This document shows, in pieces, positions 15,972 through 24,817 of a DNA stretch of 64,000 nucleotides. Under the pieces are notes generated by a model, which saw only the letters and a program-made list of their open reading frames with translations, had not been told where the DNA came from and ran no database searches. The position numbers were made by a program, and so were the translations under genes. How positions within the stretch are numbered: the stretch's first letter is position 1; each line of letters starts with the position of its first letter. Origin of the DNA: VXNE01 sp965206615 (GTDB lineage Bacteria > Pseudomonadota > Gammaproteobacteria > Pseudomonadales > Azotimanducaceae); the NCBI GenBank assembly GCA_965206615.1, contig CBDBKI010000005.1:248001-312000 (forward strand), read 5' to 3'.

Positions 15972-16994
15972 TTGGACTCGAGCTTTCTTTCGGCCTGCCG
16001 CGGCGAGGCCGCGGACCGCACGCCCATCTGGCTGAATCGCCAGGCCGGTCGCTACATGCCGGAGTACCACGCCCTCAAGGGCGAAACGCCGAGCCTGGCC
16101 TTTTTCACGACGCCCGAACTCGCCGCGCAGGCCACCCTCGACGCGCAGCGCATCCTCGGCGTGGATGCCGCGATCGTGTTCGCCGACCTGCTGCCGATGC
16201 TCGTCCCGATGGGCCTCGACCTCGACTACAAGCCCGGCGAGGGCCCGGTATTCGAGCGACCCGTGCGCAACGCGGCGGACGTCGCCCGCCTGGGTGTGCC
16301 GCCGGCCGAAGAGGGCACCGGCTACATCGCGGAGACGATCGCTCGGGTGCTTGAAGGCCTGCCCGTGGGCATCCCGCTCATCGGTTTCGCGGGGGCGCCC
16401 TTCACGCTGGCGTCCTACGCGATCGAGGGCCGGGGCTCCCGCAACTACCTGCACGTCAAGCGCATGATGTACCAGGCGCCGCAGGTCTGGTTCGAACTGA
16501 TGGACAAGCTCGTCGATGCGATCGCCGGTTACGTGGCGCTACAGGTCGACAGCGGCGTGCACGCGGTGCAGTTGTTCGACAGTTGGGTGGGCTGCCTGTC
16601 CCGCGAGGACTACGATCGCTATGTCAGACCGGGTACCGAACGCCTGATGGCGCGCATCGTCGGGCGGGTGCCGGTGATCTACTTCGGCACGGGCAACAGT
16701 CACCTGGTCGATGCCATGTTCGAAACCGGCCCCGATTTCCTTGCGCTCGACTGGCGTACGCCGCTCGCGGCGACCTGGGACCGCCTGGGGATGCGGGCCG
16801 TGCAGGGCAACATGGACCCCATGGCCCTCTGCGCGGACCGGTCGACCGTGGCGCACCACGCGCGGCGCGTCCTGGCCGAAGCGGCCGGGCGCCCGGGACA
16901 CGTCTTCAATCTCGGTCATGGCATCGTTCCCGACACGCCGGTCGACAACGTCAAGTTCCTGGTCGACTTCGTGCACGAGGAGTCGAGTCGGTGA
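15972..16994 (+). CDS. hemE: Uroporphyrinogen decarboxylase
   Basis: HemE removes four acetate carboxyls from uroporphyrinogen III to give coproporphyrinogen III in haem synthesis. Conserved elements are RTPIWLNRQAGRYMPEY at the N-terminus, GFAGAPFTLASY and FDSWVGCLS in the centre, and GNMDP and LGHGIVPDTPVDNV towards the end. The TTG at 15972 gives a 340-residue protein with the usual distance to the RQAGRY motif. An ATG at 15939, overlapping fabV by 29 bases, would add 11 residues and cannot be excluded. Neither start has a strong ribosome-binding site. Confidence 0.95.
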   Translation: MDSSFLSACRGEAADRTPIWLNRQAGRYMPEYHALKGETPSLAFFTTPELAAQATLDAQRILGVDAAIVFADLLPMLVPMGLDLDYKPGEGPVFERPVRNAADVARLGVPPAEEGTGYIAETIARVLEGLPVGIPLIGFAGAPFTLASYAIEGRGSRNYLHVKRMMYQAPQVWFELMDKLVDAIAGYVALQVDSGVHAVQLFDSWVGCLSREDYDRYVRPGTERLMARIVGRVPVIYFGTGNSHLVDAMFETGPDFLALDWRTPLAATWDRLGMRAVQGNMDPMALCADRSTVAHHARRVLAEAAGRPGHVFNLGHGIVPDTPVDNVKFLVDFVHEESSR

Positions 16995-17004
16995 GACGCC
17001 GCGT

Positions 17005-17895
17005 TTACGGCACTGCCGAGAACTCCTCCGCCGAAGCCCGCATCACGTCGCGGTTCTCGTTGACGAGAATCAACGTGCTCGGGGTCTCCCAGGCGATGGC
17101 TTCGAGCTGTTTCGTGACCTCCGGGTCGAGGTCGAGCTTCCAGGCCTTGCCGGAAAACCAGTCGCTACCCGCGGCGGGTCGGTCGAAGATCCACAGGGCG
17201 ACATAGGTCGCGACCGCGAGTCGCTGGCCGTTCGACGACAGGTCGGCGCCGGTGACGACCGTCACGTCCTCGCGTCGGCCGACCAGCGTGAGTACGTTGT
17301 CCCGGTCCGTGTGATGCGTATCGAGGCGATAGAGCTTGGCGCCCGCGTCCCAGTCCAGGATGCTGTACGGCTGCCGGTGCTTGGTGATGAAGTGGAGTTT
17401 GCCGTCCGCGACGAACACCGCCTCGCAGTCGAAGTGCCAGGTCTTCGCGGGATGGCTCTTCTGATCCGGGTACCGGATCGGCAGGAACGCCTGTGCCCGC
17501 ATCCGGGGAATGGCGCGCGGGTCCGGCTCGGCGACCACGTAGACGCCGAGGTCGCGGCGCGCGTTGCCGTTGTTGCCGACATCGGCGATGTAGAGGGTGC
17601 CGTCGGCGAGGGCGATGTCTTCCCAGTCGAGGTGCCACGCGTTGTCGATGGCGTGGCCGCCCCAGTCCGCGACCGATCCGGCCAGGTAGGGCGGTTTGAT
17701 CGGGGTGCCGTGTCGGTCGAGGGCGAAGATGCGGGCGCTGTCGCCGCTGTCGTTGTGCACCCAGTAGAAGTCGCCGCGTTCGGACTGCACGATGCCGCTC
17801 ACTTCCGAGAGGGCCGGATGCGAGAGACGCCCGACGGGTTCGACGGCGTGCACGGCGAGGGCCGCGGCGCAGAGCACCGCGGTGATGTATCGCAT
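17005..17895 (-). CDS. Exported protein, probable beta-propeller, function unknown
   Basis: This 296-residue protein begins with a short signal peptide (MRYITAVLCAAALAVHAVEP) and is otherwise hydrophilic. It contains blade-like segments such as GTLYIADVGNNGNARRD and LHFITKHRQPYSILDWD, with spacing reminiscent of SMP-30/esterase-like propellers. The motif DWEDIALADG around residue 90 resembles metal-binding loops of such propellers. I do not recognise a specific family. It converges with hemE across only 10 bases and is preceded by another exported protein gene in the same direction, 8 bases upstream, so the two may be co-transcribed. Confidence 0.7.
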   Translation of the reverse strand: MRYITAVLCAAALAVHAVEPVGRLSHPALSEVSGIVQSERGDFYWVHNDSGDSARIFALDRHGTPIKPPYLAGSVADWGGHAIDNAWHLDWEDIALADGTLYIADVGNNGNARRDLGVYVVAEPDPRAIPRMRAQAFLPIRYPDQKSHPAKTWHFDCEAVFVADGKLHFITKHRQPYSILDWDAGAKLYRLDTHHTDRDNVLTLVGRREDVTVVTGADLSSNGQRLAVATYVALWIFDRPAAGSDWFSGKAWKLDLDPEVTKQLEAIAWETPSTLILVNENRDVMRASAEEFSAVP

Positions 17896-17903
17896 CGCTG
17901 CGG

Positions 17904-18419
17904 TCAGCCGTCGAACGCGTAGCGGATCATCATGCGGGAGCCGTCGACCAGTCCTTCCCGGAACTCGTCACCCCAGCGCGTCCAGCCGGTATCGGCGTAC
18001 TTCTCGCCCATCGTCGCCAGAATCCGGGCGTGCACGTCCGCGGAGGTCTCGATCGAGGCGGTCGCCATGAGTTCGGGCGCCTCTCGGAACGCGCCGCCGG
18101 AGCGGGTCCAGACGCCGTAGTCCCCCACCCAGATGCGGGTCCGGGTCAGGCCCTGCTGCACCGCCTGCGTTCGCCAGGCGTCGGGCGGCGTCACGACGAA
18201 GATGTCGGAGCCGTCGTAGCCGAACCAGATCTCGGCCTTGCAGCGGCTCTCCTCGCCGTTGCTCCGGAGCGGCGTCAGGTAGACGAGGGGGGAAGTCGCA
18301 AGACCTTCCGCCGCGTCTGCCCAACCGTTGCGGCCGGCCAGCAGGAAGGCGGGTGCAAGCGATGCGCCGACGACGAACGTGCGTCGCGAAATCGCCCCGG
18401 GGGATCGCGTGTGGGCCAT
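17904..18419 (-). CDS. Tat-exported small protein of unknown function
   Basis: This 171-residue protein has a twin-arginine signal (ISRRTFVVGASLAPAFLLAG, RR near residues 12-13), implying export of a folded or cofactor-bearing protein to the periplasm. The mature part contains CKAEIWFGYDGSDIFVVT and LTRTRIWVGDYGVW, which look like strands of a pyridoxamine-phosphate-oxidase-like or nitroreductase-like split barrel. That fold guess is weak. The ATG at 18419 is directly followed by the Tat motif. The downstream gene is the beta-propeller-like exported protein. Confidence 0.7.
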   Translation of the reverse strand: MAHTRSPGAISRRTFVVGASLAPAFLLAGRNGWADAAEGLATSPLVYLTPLRSNGEESRCKAEIWFGYDGSDIFVVTPPDAWRTQAVQQGLTRTRIWVGDYGVWTRSGGAFREAPELMATASIETSADVHARILATMGEKYADTGWTRWGDEFREGLVDGSRMMIRYAFDG

Positions 18420-18554
18420 GAGTTCGGGCTCCTGGTCGGAAGTCTGTTGGCGCGAGCGTAAGCGAGTGTCGCCGCGTGCGCCAGCACATGCGCAGGAAGT
18501 TCGCGAACCGGGGGAGCTGCAGCGTCTGCTACCATCCGGCGGACTTCGCCGATT

Positions 18555-18590
18555 GGGGACAACGATGAGGAAGAGGGGACAACGATGAGG
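18555..18590 (+). repeat. Direct duplication of a start-codon region
   Basis: GGGGACAACGATGAGG occurs at 18555-18570 and again at 18575-18590 with a 20-bp period. Each copy carries a potential start codon (18565 and 18585). The second is the start of the DUF3604 gene, the first opens a seven-codon ORF. Confidence 0.85.
18565..18588 (+). CDS. Seven-residue leader ORF coupled to the DUF3604 gene
   Basis: The ORF MRKRGQR runs from ATG 18565 to TGA 18586-18588 and its stop overlaps the next start codon (ATGA at 18585-18588). It arose from the 20-bp duplication just described. Whether it is translated is unknown. The overlap geometry would permit re-initiation or coupling. Confidence 0.4.
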   Translation: MRKRGQR

Positions 18591-20354
18591 AGAACGGCCG
18601 CGACTGTCCTGGTGGCGTGCGCATTGGGTACCGCGGGCGCCGACCGCAACGCGTACTTCGGCGACCTGCATGTGCACACGCGCTTCTCCTTCGATGCTTT
18701 TTCGTTCGCCACGCGCGGCAGCCCGGACGACGCTTACCGCTTCGCCACCGGCGCCACGCTGGTGCACCCCGCGGGGTTCGAGGTGCGGCTCGACGAGCCC
18801 CTCGACTTCTACGCGGTCACGGATCACGCGGCCTACCTGGGGGCCTTGACGACCTTCACGGACCCGGAGCATCCGTTGCATGCCGCGGCGACGGAACTGG
18901 GAATCCTGGATCCCGCCACGGTGGCCGCTCGGGGCGGCTATCACCCGGACGCGCGTGCCTTCGTCGAGGCGGCCGACTACGACCGCAGGGGCGCCTGGGC
19001 CGAGATCGTGGCCGCCGCCGAACGACACAATCGGCCGGGCGAGTTCACCACCTTCATCGGCTACGAATACACGTCCTCGCGCGACGGCGGCAACCTGCAC
19101 CGCAACGTCATCTTCGCCGGCAGCGACGTGCCCGAAGACATCTTCGGGCGTCTCGACTCGGCCAACCCCGAGGACCTCTGGCACTGGATGGACGAGCAGC
19201 GCGACCGCCACGGCGACGTGCTGGCCATCCCCCACAACTCGAACGGTTCCGACGGCTGGATGTTCGAGGACGTCCAGTCCGACGGCAGCGCGATCGACGC
19301 GGACTACGCGGACCTGCGCATGCGCAATGAACCGCTCATCGAGATCACCCAGGTCAAGGGGACCTCGGAGACGCATCCCTTCCTCTCGCCGAACGACGAG
19401 TGGGCGGACTTCGAGATCTTTCCCTACCGGATCGCCCAGTGGGTGGCGTCACGCCCCCGCGGCAGCTATGCGCGCGATGCCTGGCTGACGGGCCTGTCCA
19501 TCGAGGAGCGCATCGGCGCGAACCCGTACCGATTCGGCGTCGTCGCCGCGTCGGACACGCACAACGCCGGTTCGCGGTTCGACGAGCGCACCTTCGCCGG
19601 CAAGGTCGGTGTGCACGACGCGCTGCCGAAGCGCCGGGGCTCCGTGCCGACCGGCGAGTTTGACGGCATGCCGACGTACCGGCACGTCTACCGCGCCCGC
19701 TACGGCGCGTCGGGGATGGCCGGCGTCTGGGCGGACGGGAACACCCGCGAGGCGATCTTCGCCGCGTTTCGCCGCAAGGAGACGTTCGGCACCAGCGGCA
19801 CCCGCATCCGGCTGCGGATGTTCGCCGGCCACGATCTGCCGGCGGACCTGCACGAGCGGGACGACATGGCCGCCATCGGATACGAACTCGGCGTACCCCA
19901 GGGCGGCGACCTGACCGCCGGTGATGCGGCGCCGAGCTTCAGCGTCGTCGCGCTGGCCGACCCGCGCGCAGCGTCGCTGCAGCGGCTGCAGATCGTCAAG
20001 GGCTGGATACAGGGTGGTCAGGAGCACGAGCGCGTGTTCGACATCGCCTGCTCGGACGGGCTCGCGGTGAATCCGGAGAGCCACCGCTGCCCGGCCAACG
20101 GCGCCACCGTGGACCTCTCCAACTGCGCCATCAGCGCGGGACAGGGCGCCTCGCAACTCGCCGCGACCTGGACCGATCCGACCTGGGAAGGATCGGCGCA
20201 CGCCTTCTACTACGCGCGCGCAATCGAGAACCCGACGTGCCGCTGGTCGACCTGGGATGCCATCGAAGCCGGCGTAGCGCCGCGGTTGGGCCTGCCGGAG
20301 ACGCTGCAGGAACGGGCGTGGACATCGCCGGTGTGGGTTCGCGCCGGGGAGTGA
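18585..20354 (+). CDS. DUF3604 family exported protein (PHP-like metal-dependent hydrolase)
   Basis: This 589-residue protein starts with a short signal-like segment (MRRTAATVLVACALGTAGA). The mature protein begins with FGDLHVHTRFSFDAF, a PHP-type metal-binding motif (His29, His31). Other conserved stretches follow: AVTDHAAYLG, IPHNSNGSDGWMF and VAASDTHNAGSRFDE, all of which carry potential metal ligands. These mark the DUF3604 family, distant relatives of PHP phosphoesterases, with no established substrate. A C-terminal beta-rich part follows after about residue 400. A duplicated start region and a tiny overlapping ORF lie directly upstream. Confidence 0.88.
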   Translation: MRRTAATVLVACALGTAGADRNAYFGDLHVHTRFSFDAFSFATRGSPDDAYRFATGATLVHPAGFEVRLDEPLDFYAVTDHAAYLGALTTFTDPEHPLHAAATELGILDPATVAARGGYHPDARAFVEAADYDRRGAWAEIVAAAERHNRPGEFTTFIGYEYTSSRDGGNLHRNVIFAGSDVPEDIFGRLDSANPEDLWHWMDEQRDRHGDVLAIPHNSNGSDGWMFEDVQSDGSAIDADYADLRMRNEPLIEITQVKGTSETHPFLSPNDEWADFEIFPYRIAQWVASRPRGSYARDAWLTGLSIEERIGANPYRFGVVAASDTHNAGSRFDERTFAGKVGVHDALPKRRGSVPTGEFDGMPTYRHVYRARYGASGMAGVWADGNTREAIFAAFRRKETFGTSGTRIRLRMFAGHDLPADLHERDDMAAIGYELGVPQGGDLTAGDAAPSFSVVALADPRAASLQRLQIVKGWIQGGQEHERVFDIACSDGLAVNPESHRCPANGATVDLSNCAISAGQGASQLAATWTDPTWEGSAHAFYYARAIENPTCRWSTWDAIEAGVAPRLGLPETLQERAWTSPVWVRAGE

Positions 20355-20370
20355 GCCCGAACGCGGCGAT

Positions 20371-20448
20371 GTAGGGGACACCCTTGTGGTGTCCCGTGTC
20401 GAGTTCATGCACGTTGCCAACACGGGCGACCACGAGGGTCGCCCCTAC
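20371..20448. repeat. Twin-hairpin intergenic element, compact 78-bp copy
   Basis: The element begins GTAGGGG and ends CCCCTAC. The left hairpin pairs GGGACACC with GGTGTCCC, and the right hairpin pairs GGGCGACC with GGTCGCCC. The spacer contains TCGAGTTCATGCAC. It is exactly as long as the copy at 59508-59585. The TAG read on the minus strand at the right end (20447-20445) is the stop codon of ilvD. Confidence 0.9.
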
Positions 20449-22115
20449 GGGCCGTCCGTCACCGCCCCCTCGCTCGCCGAACTGACGAGCCGCGCGTACT
20501 TCGCGAGCACGCCCTTGCGCGCATAGGGCTCCGGGGCAGACCAACGCGCATGACGTCGCTTGAGTTCCTCCGCGGGCAACGCTACGTCGATCCGTCGCCG
20601 TTCGGCGTCTATCGTGATCTCGTCCCCGTCTGCGAGCAGCGCGATGGGCCCGCCCTCGAATGCTTCCGGCGTGACGTGGCCGATGACGAAGCCGTGCGAG
20701 CCGCCGGAAAAGCGCCCATCCGTAATGAGGGCGACGTGCTCCGAGAGGCCGCGGCCGTTGATGGCGCTGGTCGGGCTCAGCATCTCGCGCATGCCGGGTC
20801 CGCCCCGGGGGCCCTCGTAGCGGATCACGATGACGTCGCCCTTCTCGACGCTGCCGTCCATGATGGCGGCCATGGCGGCCTCCTCGCCGTGGTAGACCTT
20901 CGCCGTGCCGGTGAAGGACAGGCCCTCGTGGCCGGTGATCTTGGCGACGGCCCCGGTGGGCGCCAGGTTCCCGTACAGCACGACGAGGTGGCTGTCCTTC
21001 TTGATGGGGTCGGACAGGGGGCGGATGATGCGCTGGCCGTCGGGGTACGCTTCGACGTCCGCGAGGTCCTCGGCGAGGGTCTGGCCGGTCACCGTGAGAC
21101 AGCCGCCGTGCAGGAGGCCCGCGTCCAGCAGGATCTTCATGAGCGGGCGGATCCCGCCGATCTCGATCAGTTCGGACATCGCGTAGCGGCCGGCGGGACG
21201 CATGTCGGCGAGCACCGGAACGCGCTCGCCTATCCGCGTGAAGTCGTCGAGTTCGAGTGCAATGCCGGCGGCGTTCGCGATCGCGAGCAGGTGCAGGACG
21301 GCGTTGGTGGACCCTTCGAGCGCGATGCTGACGGTGATCGCGTTCTCGAACGACTCGCGCGACAGGATGTCGGACGGCCTGATGCCGCGCTCGATCAGCC
21401 GCGCGACGGCGGCGCCGGCGCGGTAACTGTCCTGGCGCTTGTTGTCGCTGATCGCGTTCTGGGCGGAAGAGTTCGGCAGCGACAGCCCGAGCGCCTCGAT
21501 GGCCGAGGCCATGGTGTTGGCGGTGTACATGCCGCCGCAGGAGCCGGGCCCGGGAATGGCGGTCTTCTCCACCTCGAGCAGTTCCACGTCGCCGATCTTC
21601 CCGGCTGCATGGGAGCCGACGGCCTCGAACACGGAGACGATGTCACGGCGTTCGGCGCCGGGCAGGATCGTGCCGCCGTAGACGAACACGCTCGGGCGGT
21701 CCAGCCGGGCCATCGCCATCGCACACGCCGGCATGTTCTTGTCGCAGCCACCGATGGCGACGAAACCGTCGAAGCCCTGCGCGCCGACGACCGTCTCGAT
21801 CGAGTCCGCGATCACTTCCCGGGAGACCAGCGAGTAGCGCATACCGGGCGTGCCCATCGATATGCCGTCGGAGACGGTGATGGTGTTGAAGATGACGCTC
21901 TTCGCCCCGGCCTCGTCCGCACCCATGCCGGCGGCCTCCGCCAGGGCGTCGATGTGCATGTTGCAGGGCGTCACCATGCTCCAGGTGGAGGCGATGCCGA
22001 CCTGGGGCTTGCCGAAATCCTCGGATTCGAATCCGACCGGGCGCAACATGGCGCGGCTCGGCGCCTGTGCCACGCCGTCGACGACGATGGATGAGTAGGG
22101 ACGTCTATCGGCCAT
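20445..22115 (-). CDS. ilvD: Dihydroxy-acid dehydratase
   Basis: IlvD dehydrates 2,3-dihydroxy-isovalerate and -methylvalerate in valine and isoleucine synthesis and carries an Fe-S cluster. The 556-residue protein has the three expected cluster cysteines: Cys51 (TPCNMHID), Cys124 (IGGCDKNMPA) and Cys193 (PGSCGGMYTANTM). The C-terminal DGRFSGGSHGF holds the serine that acts as base in structural studies. Its start overlaps the end of argA by 11 bp, so argA-ilvD looks like an operon. Its stop codon TAG is supplied by the conserved end of the intergenic repeat. Confidence 0.97.
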   Translation of the reverse strand: MADRRPYSSIVVDGVAQAPSRAMLRPVGFESEDFGKPQVGIASTWSMVTPCNMHIDALAEAAGMGADEAGAKSVIFNTITVSDGISMGTPGMRYSLVSREVIADSIETVVGAQGFDGFVAIGGCDKNMPACAMAMARLDRPSVFVYGGTILPGAERRDIVSVFEAVGSHAAGKIGDVELLEVEKTAIPGPGSCGGMYTANTMASAIEALGLSLPNSSAQNAISDNKRQDSYRAGAAVARLIERGIRPSDILSRESFENAITVSIALEGSTNAVLHLLAIANAAGIALELDDFTRIGERVPVLADMRPAGRYAMSELIEIGGIRPLMKILLDAGLLHGGCLTVTGQTLAEDLADVEAYPDGQRIIRPLSDPIKKDSHLVVLYGNLAPTGAVAKITGHEGLSFTGTAKVYHGEEAAMAAIMDGSVEKGDVIVIRYEGPRGGPGMREMLSPTSAINGRGLSEHVALITDGRFSGGSHGFVIGHVTPEAFEGGPIALLADGDEITIDAERRRIDVALPAEELKRRHARWSAPEPYARKGVLAKYARLVSSASEGAVTDGP

Positions 22116-23382
22116 TGCCTGCCAGCTCCTTGATCATGACCTTGGAATTGCGCTGATAGTTGTACAGCGTCTGTCGGGATACGGGTAGTTCGTCGATTTC
22201 GGCGGGCGCGAAGCCGCGTTCGGCGAACCAGTCCTCCGTGCGCGTGGTGAGCACGAACATGCGCGCGAAGCCCTGTTCCCTCGCGACCGCTTCGCCGTGC
22301 GACAGCACCCGGTCGCCGAGCGTCTTGCCGGCGACCCGAAAGCGGTGGCTCGAGTGCGTGGCGACACAGGCGAGCTCGACCGCATCGCCATGCGGGAAGA
22401 GCGCGCAGCAGCCCACCACGATGCCATCGAGTTCCGCCACGGAGAAGTGCGCGATCTCGGCCTCGAGCCGGTCGCGCGGACGACGTGCCAGGAGGCCCTG
22501 TTCCTCCAGCGGGCGGATCAACTCGACGATACCGGCGACGTCGGCGCTCGTGGCCGGCCGGATGGCGCGGTAGTCCCCCTTCGAGACCTGGGTGCCGACG
22601 CCCTCGGCGGTGAAGAGTTCCTGCAGGAGCGCGCCATCGGTGTGGAACGAGATCAGATGACAACGCGATACGCCCGCTTCGCTCGCCTTGAGCAGCGCCC
22701 GGAGCCGCGCGTCGGTGGGTACGTCGAACTCGGCCTGCGCCAGAGTCTCGCGCAGGGACTGCGGGGTCATTTCGCCGGCGTCGTTCACCCGCTCGACGCG
22801 GTCATAGACGATGAACTTGTCGGCGCCGAGCGAGGTCGCGACCTCGGCGGCCAGGGTCTCGGGCGTCAGCACGTAGGCCGCGCCCGACGTCGAATAGCCG
22901 ATCGGCGGCACCAGCACGATCGTACCGTTGTCGAGGAGCGTCCCGATCTCCGCAGCGTGCACGCGCCGCACTTCCCCGAGGCGCAGCCGGTCCACGCCGT
23001 CGATGATGCCGGCCGGCTTGGCCGTGACCAGATTGCCGCTCGCGAGCGTGATGCGGCTCGCCCGCAGCGGACTCGACGGAATGCCGGTCGAGAAGAGCGC
23101 CTCCAGGCGGCTTCGCGACACGCCGATGGCGCCGACCACCGCGTCCATCGCTGCGCCATCCGGGACCGTACGGTCGCCTTCCGACGCCTCTTCCGCGATG
23201 CCATGCACGAGCACCAGCCGGACGCCGAGCACGTGCAGCAGCGCCAGGTCGTGCACGGTGTTGACGAGGTTCGGCGAGGCGATGGCGTCCCCACCGAGCA
23301 TCACGACGAACGTCCGGCGCCGGTGCGCGCTGATGTAGGGCGTCGAGTCCCGAAACCATCTTGCGAAGTCGGCGGAGTCCAT
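22105..23382 (-). CDS. argA: Amino-acid N-acetyltransferase (N-acetylglutamate synthase) ArgA
   Basis: ArgA acetylates glutamate, the first committed step of arginine synthesis, and is normally feedback-inhibited by arginine. The protein has an N-terminal amino-acid-kinase-like regulatory domain (VVMLGGDAIA, then LASGNLVTAKPAGIIDGVD) and a C-terminal GNAT domain from about residue 280 (IRPATSADVAGIVELIRPLE and MFVLTTRTEDWFAERGF). The ATG at 23382 gives MDSADFARWFRDSTPYI, closest in length to the E. coli N-terminus. An in-frame ATG at 23430 or GTG at 23436 would add 16-18 residues. It is divergent from the recCBD cluster, and its 5' leader contributed one end of the duplicated Uma2 unit. Confidence 0.95.
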   Translation of the reverse strand: MDSADFARWFRDSTPYISAHRRRTFVVMLGGDAIASPNLVNTVHDLALLHVLGVRLVLVHGIAEEASEGDRTVPDGAAMDAVVGAIGVSRSRLEALFSTGIPSSPLRASRITLASGNLVTAKPAGIIDGVDRLRLGEVRRVHAAEIGTLLDNGTIVLVPPIGYSTSGAAYVLTPETLAAEVATSLGADKFIVYDRVERVNDAGEMTPQSLRETLAQAEFDVPTDARLRALLKASEAGVSRCHLISFHTDGALLQELFTAEGVGTQVSKGDYRAIRPATSADVAGIVELIRPLEEQGLLARRPRDRLEAEIAHFSVAELDGIVVGCCALFPHGDAVELACVATHSSHRFRVAGKTLGDRVLSHGEAVAREQGFARMFVLTTRTEDWFAERGFAPAEIDELPVSRQTLYNYQRNSKVMIKELAGNGR

Positions 23383-23495
23383 GGTGCGGAGGCGTTCGGA
23401 AGTCGGAACACGGGATTCTACCGCGTCCATTGACACCCATCGGCGCGCTCGCGGACACTGCTCCCCGGCGATGTCAGGGAACGGTGTCCGGACAC

Positions 23496-24106
23496 ATGAC
23501 GGTTGAGTATCAGGAAGGGCTGCGGGTCGTCGCTCAGGACGACTGCACCCTCGTGGATCTCGGCTGTCTGCAGGGACTGTGGACGGAAGAGCAGTACCTG
23601 AAGCTGACTGACGCCTGCGACCGCCTCCTCGAATTCACGGATGGAAGACTCGAGGTTCTGCTTGGGCCGACGGATCGACACCAGGCCATCCTGCAGTTTC
23701 TGTTTCTCGCCTGTTTGGGCCCGGTGCGGGATGCAGGGGCGTGGTGCGCTTCGCTCCACTCCGGTTGCGCGTGGGTGAGGTAAAGTTCCGCGAACCGGAT
23801 CTGTTGCTCGTCCTCGATGCCAGGGACCCGCGGCGAGGCGACGACTATTGGCGGGGAGCGGATCTGGTCCTGGAAGTGGTCAGTCCCGACAGTCGGGAAC
23901 GGGATCGGTACGGGAAGCGGACGGACTACGCGGAGGCGGCGGTCTCGGAGTACTGGATCGTCGATCCCGGCGACGAGACGGTCACCGTTCTGGTGCTTGC
24001 CGGGGACGCCTACGCCGAGCACGGCGTGTTTCACCGTGGTGAGCAAGCCGCTTCCCGCTGCCTTTCCGGATTCGCCGTGGATGTCGACTCGGTGTTCGAC
24101 GCTTAA
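23496..24106 (+). pseudogene. Uma2-family nuclease, frameshifted copy 1
   Basis: Compared with the intact copy at 24203, this gene begins identically (MTVEYQEGLRV) and runs in frame to a premature stop at 23781-23783. The rest of the protein (from VVRFAPLRLRVGEVKFREPD to the end) continues in the -1 frame from about 23741. Aligning the two copies places a single-base loss within about 23715-23745, close to a G-run (4 G here, 7 G in copy 2). The second half keeps the Uma2 nuclease residues (FREPDLLLVLD, LVLEVVSP). It is probably a decayed duplicate; a sequencing error in the homopolymer is the alternative. Confidence 0.8.
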
Positions 24107-24202
24107 GTGACGGGCGTACCGTTCGAAACCGCGTCCATTGACACCCATCGGCGCGCTCGCGGACACTGCTCCCCGGCGATGCAGGGAACGGTGTCCGGAC
24201 AC

Positions 24203-24817
24203 ATGACGGTTGAGTATCAGGAAGGGCTGCGGGTGATCGCTCAGGATGACTGCACCCTCGTGGATCTCGGCTGTCTGCAGGGACTGTGGACGGAAGAGCA
24301 GTACCTGAAGCTCACGGACGAGTGCAATCGCCTGCTCGAGTTCACGGACGGACGCATCGAGATACTGCCCATGCCCACCAGGCGCCACCAGGCGATTTCA
24401 CGGTTACTTTTCCTGGCGCTGTTCCCGTTCGTCTCGGACAGGGGGGGCGACGTGTTCTACGCGCCGCTACGCCTGCGCATCCGGGCAGGCAAGTACAGGG
24501 AACCGGATCTGCTGCTCCTGCTGGATGCCAGGGACCCGCGTAGCGGCGACGACTACTGGGCAGGGGCCGACTTGGTCGTCGAAGTGGTAAGCAAGGACAA
24601 TCCGCTCCGCGACACGGGCGACAAACGCGAAGACTATGCCGAGGCGGGCATCCCCGAGTACTGGATCGTCGACCCCGGCGACGAGACGGTCACCGTTCTG
24701 GTTCTCGCCGGGGATGCCTACGCCGAGCAGGGCGTGTTCCACCGCGGTGAGCAAGCCGTTGCCCGCTGTCTTGCCGGATTTGCCGTGGCCGTCGACTCGG
24801 TGTTCGACGCCGAGTGA
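24203..24817 (+). CDS. Uma2 family endonuclease-fold protein, intact copy 2
   Basis: This 204-residue protein has the Uma2 (DUF820) restriction-endonuclease-like fold: LLEFTDGRIEILPMP near residue 46, then KYREPDLLLLLDARDP, LVVEVVSKDNPLRD and YAEAGIPEYWIVDPGDE. The Glu/Asp residues in these strands form the PD-(D/E)xK-like site in the family. The biological role of Uma2 proteins is unknown; they are abundant in cyanobacteria and some uncultivated lineages. The ATG at 24203 fits the copy-1 start; an ATG at 24179 would add eight residues. The stop overlaps the recC start by 4 bp (GTGA), making it the promoter-proximal gene of the recCBD transcription unit. Confidence 0.85.
   Translation: MTVEYQEGLRVIAQDDCTLVDLGCLQGLWTEEQYLKLTDECNRLLEFTDGRIEILPMPTRRHQAISRLLFLALFPFVSDRGGDVFYAPLRLRIRAGKYREPDLLLLLDARDPRSGDDYWAGADLVVEVVSKDNPLRDTGDKREDYAEAGIPEYWIVDPGDETVTVLVLAGDAYAEQGVFHRGEQAVARCLAGFAVAVDSVFDAE

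Noticed and set aside
23496..24106. Programmed frameshifting in Uma2 copy 1
   Set aside because: No slippery heptamer or stimulatory structure is apparent, and the intact copy needs no shift; decay or error is simpler.
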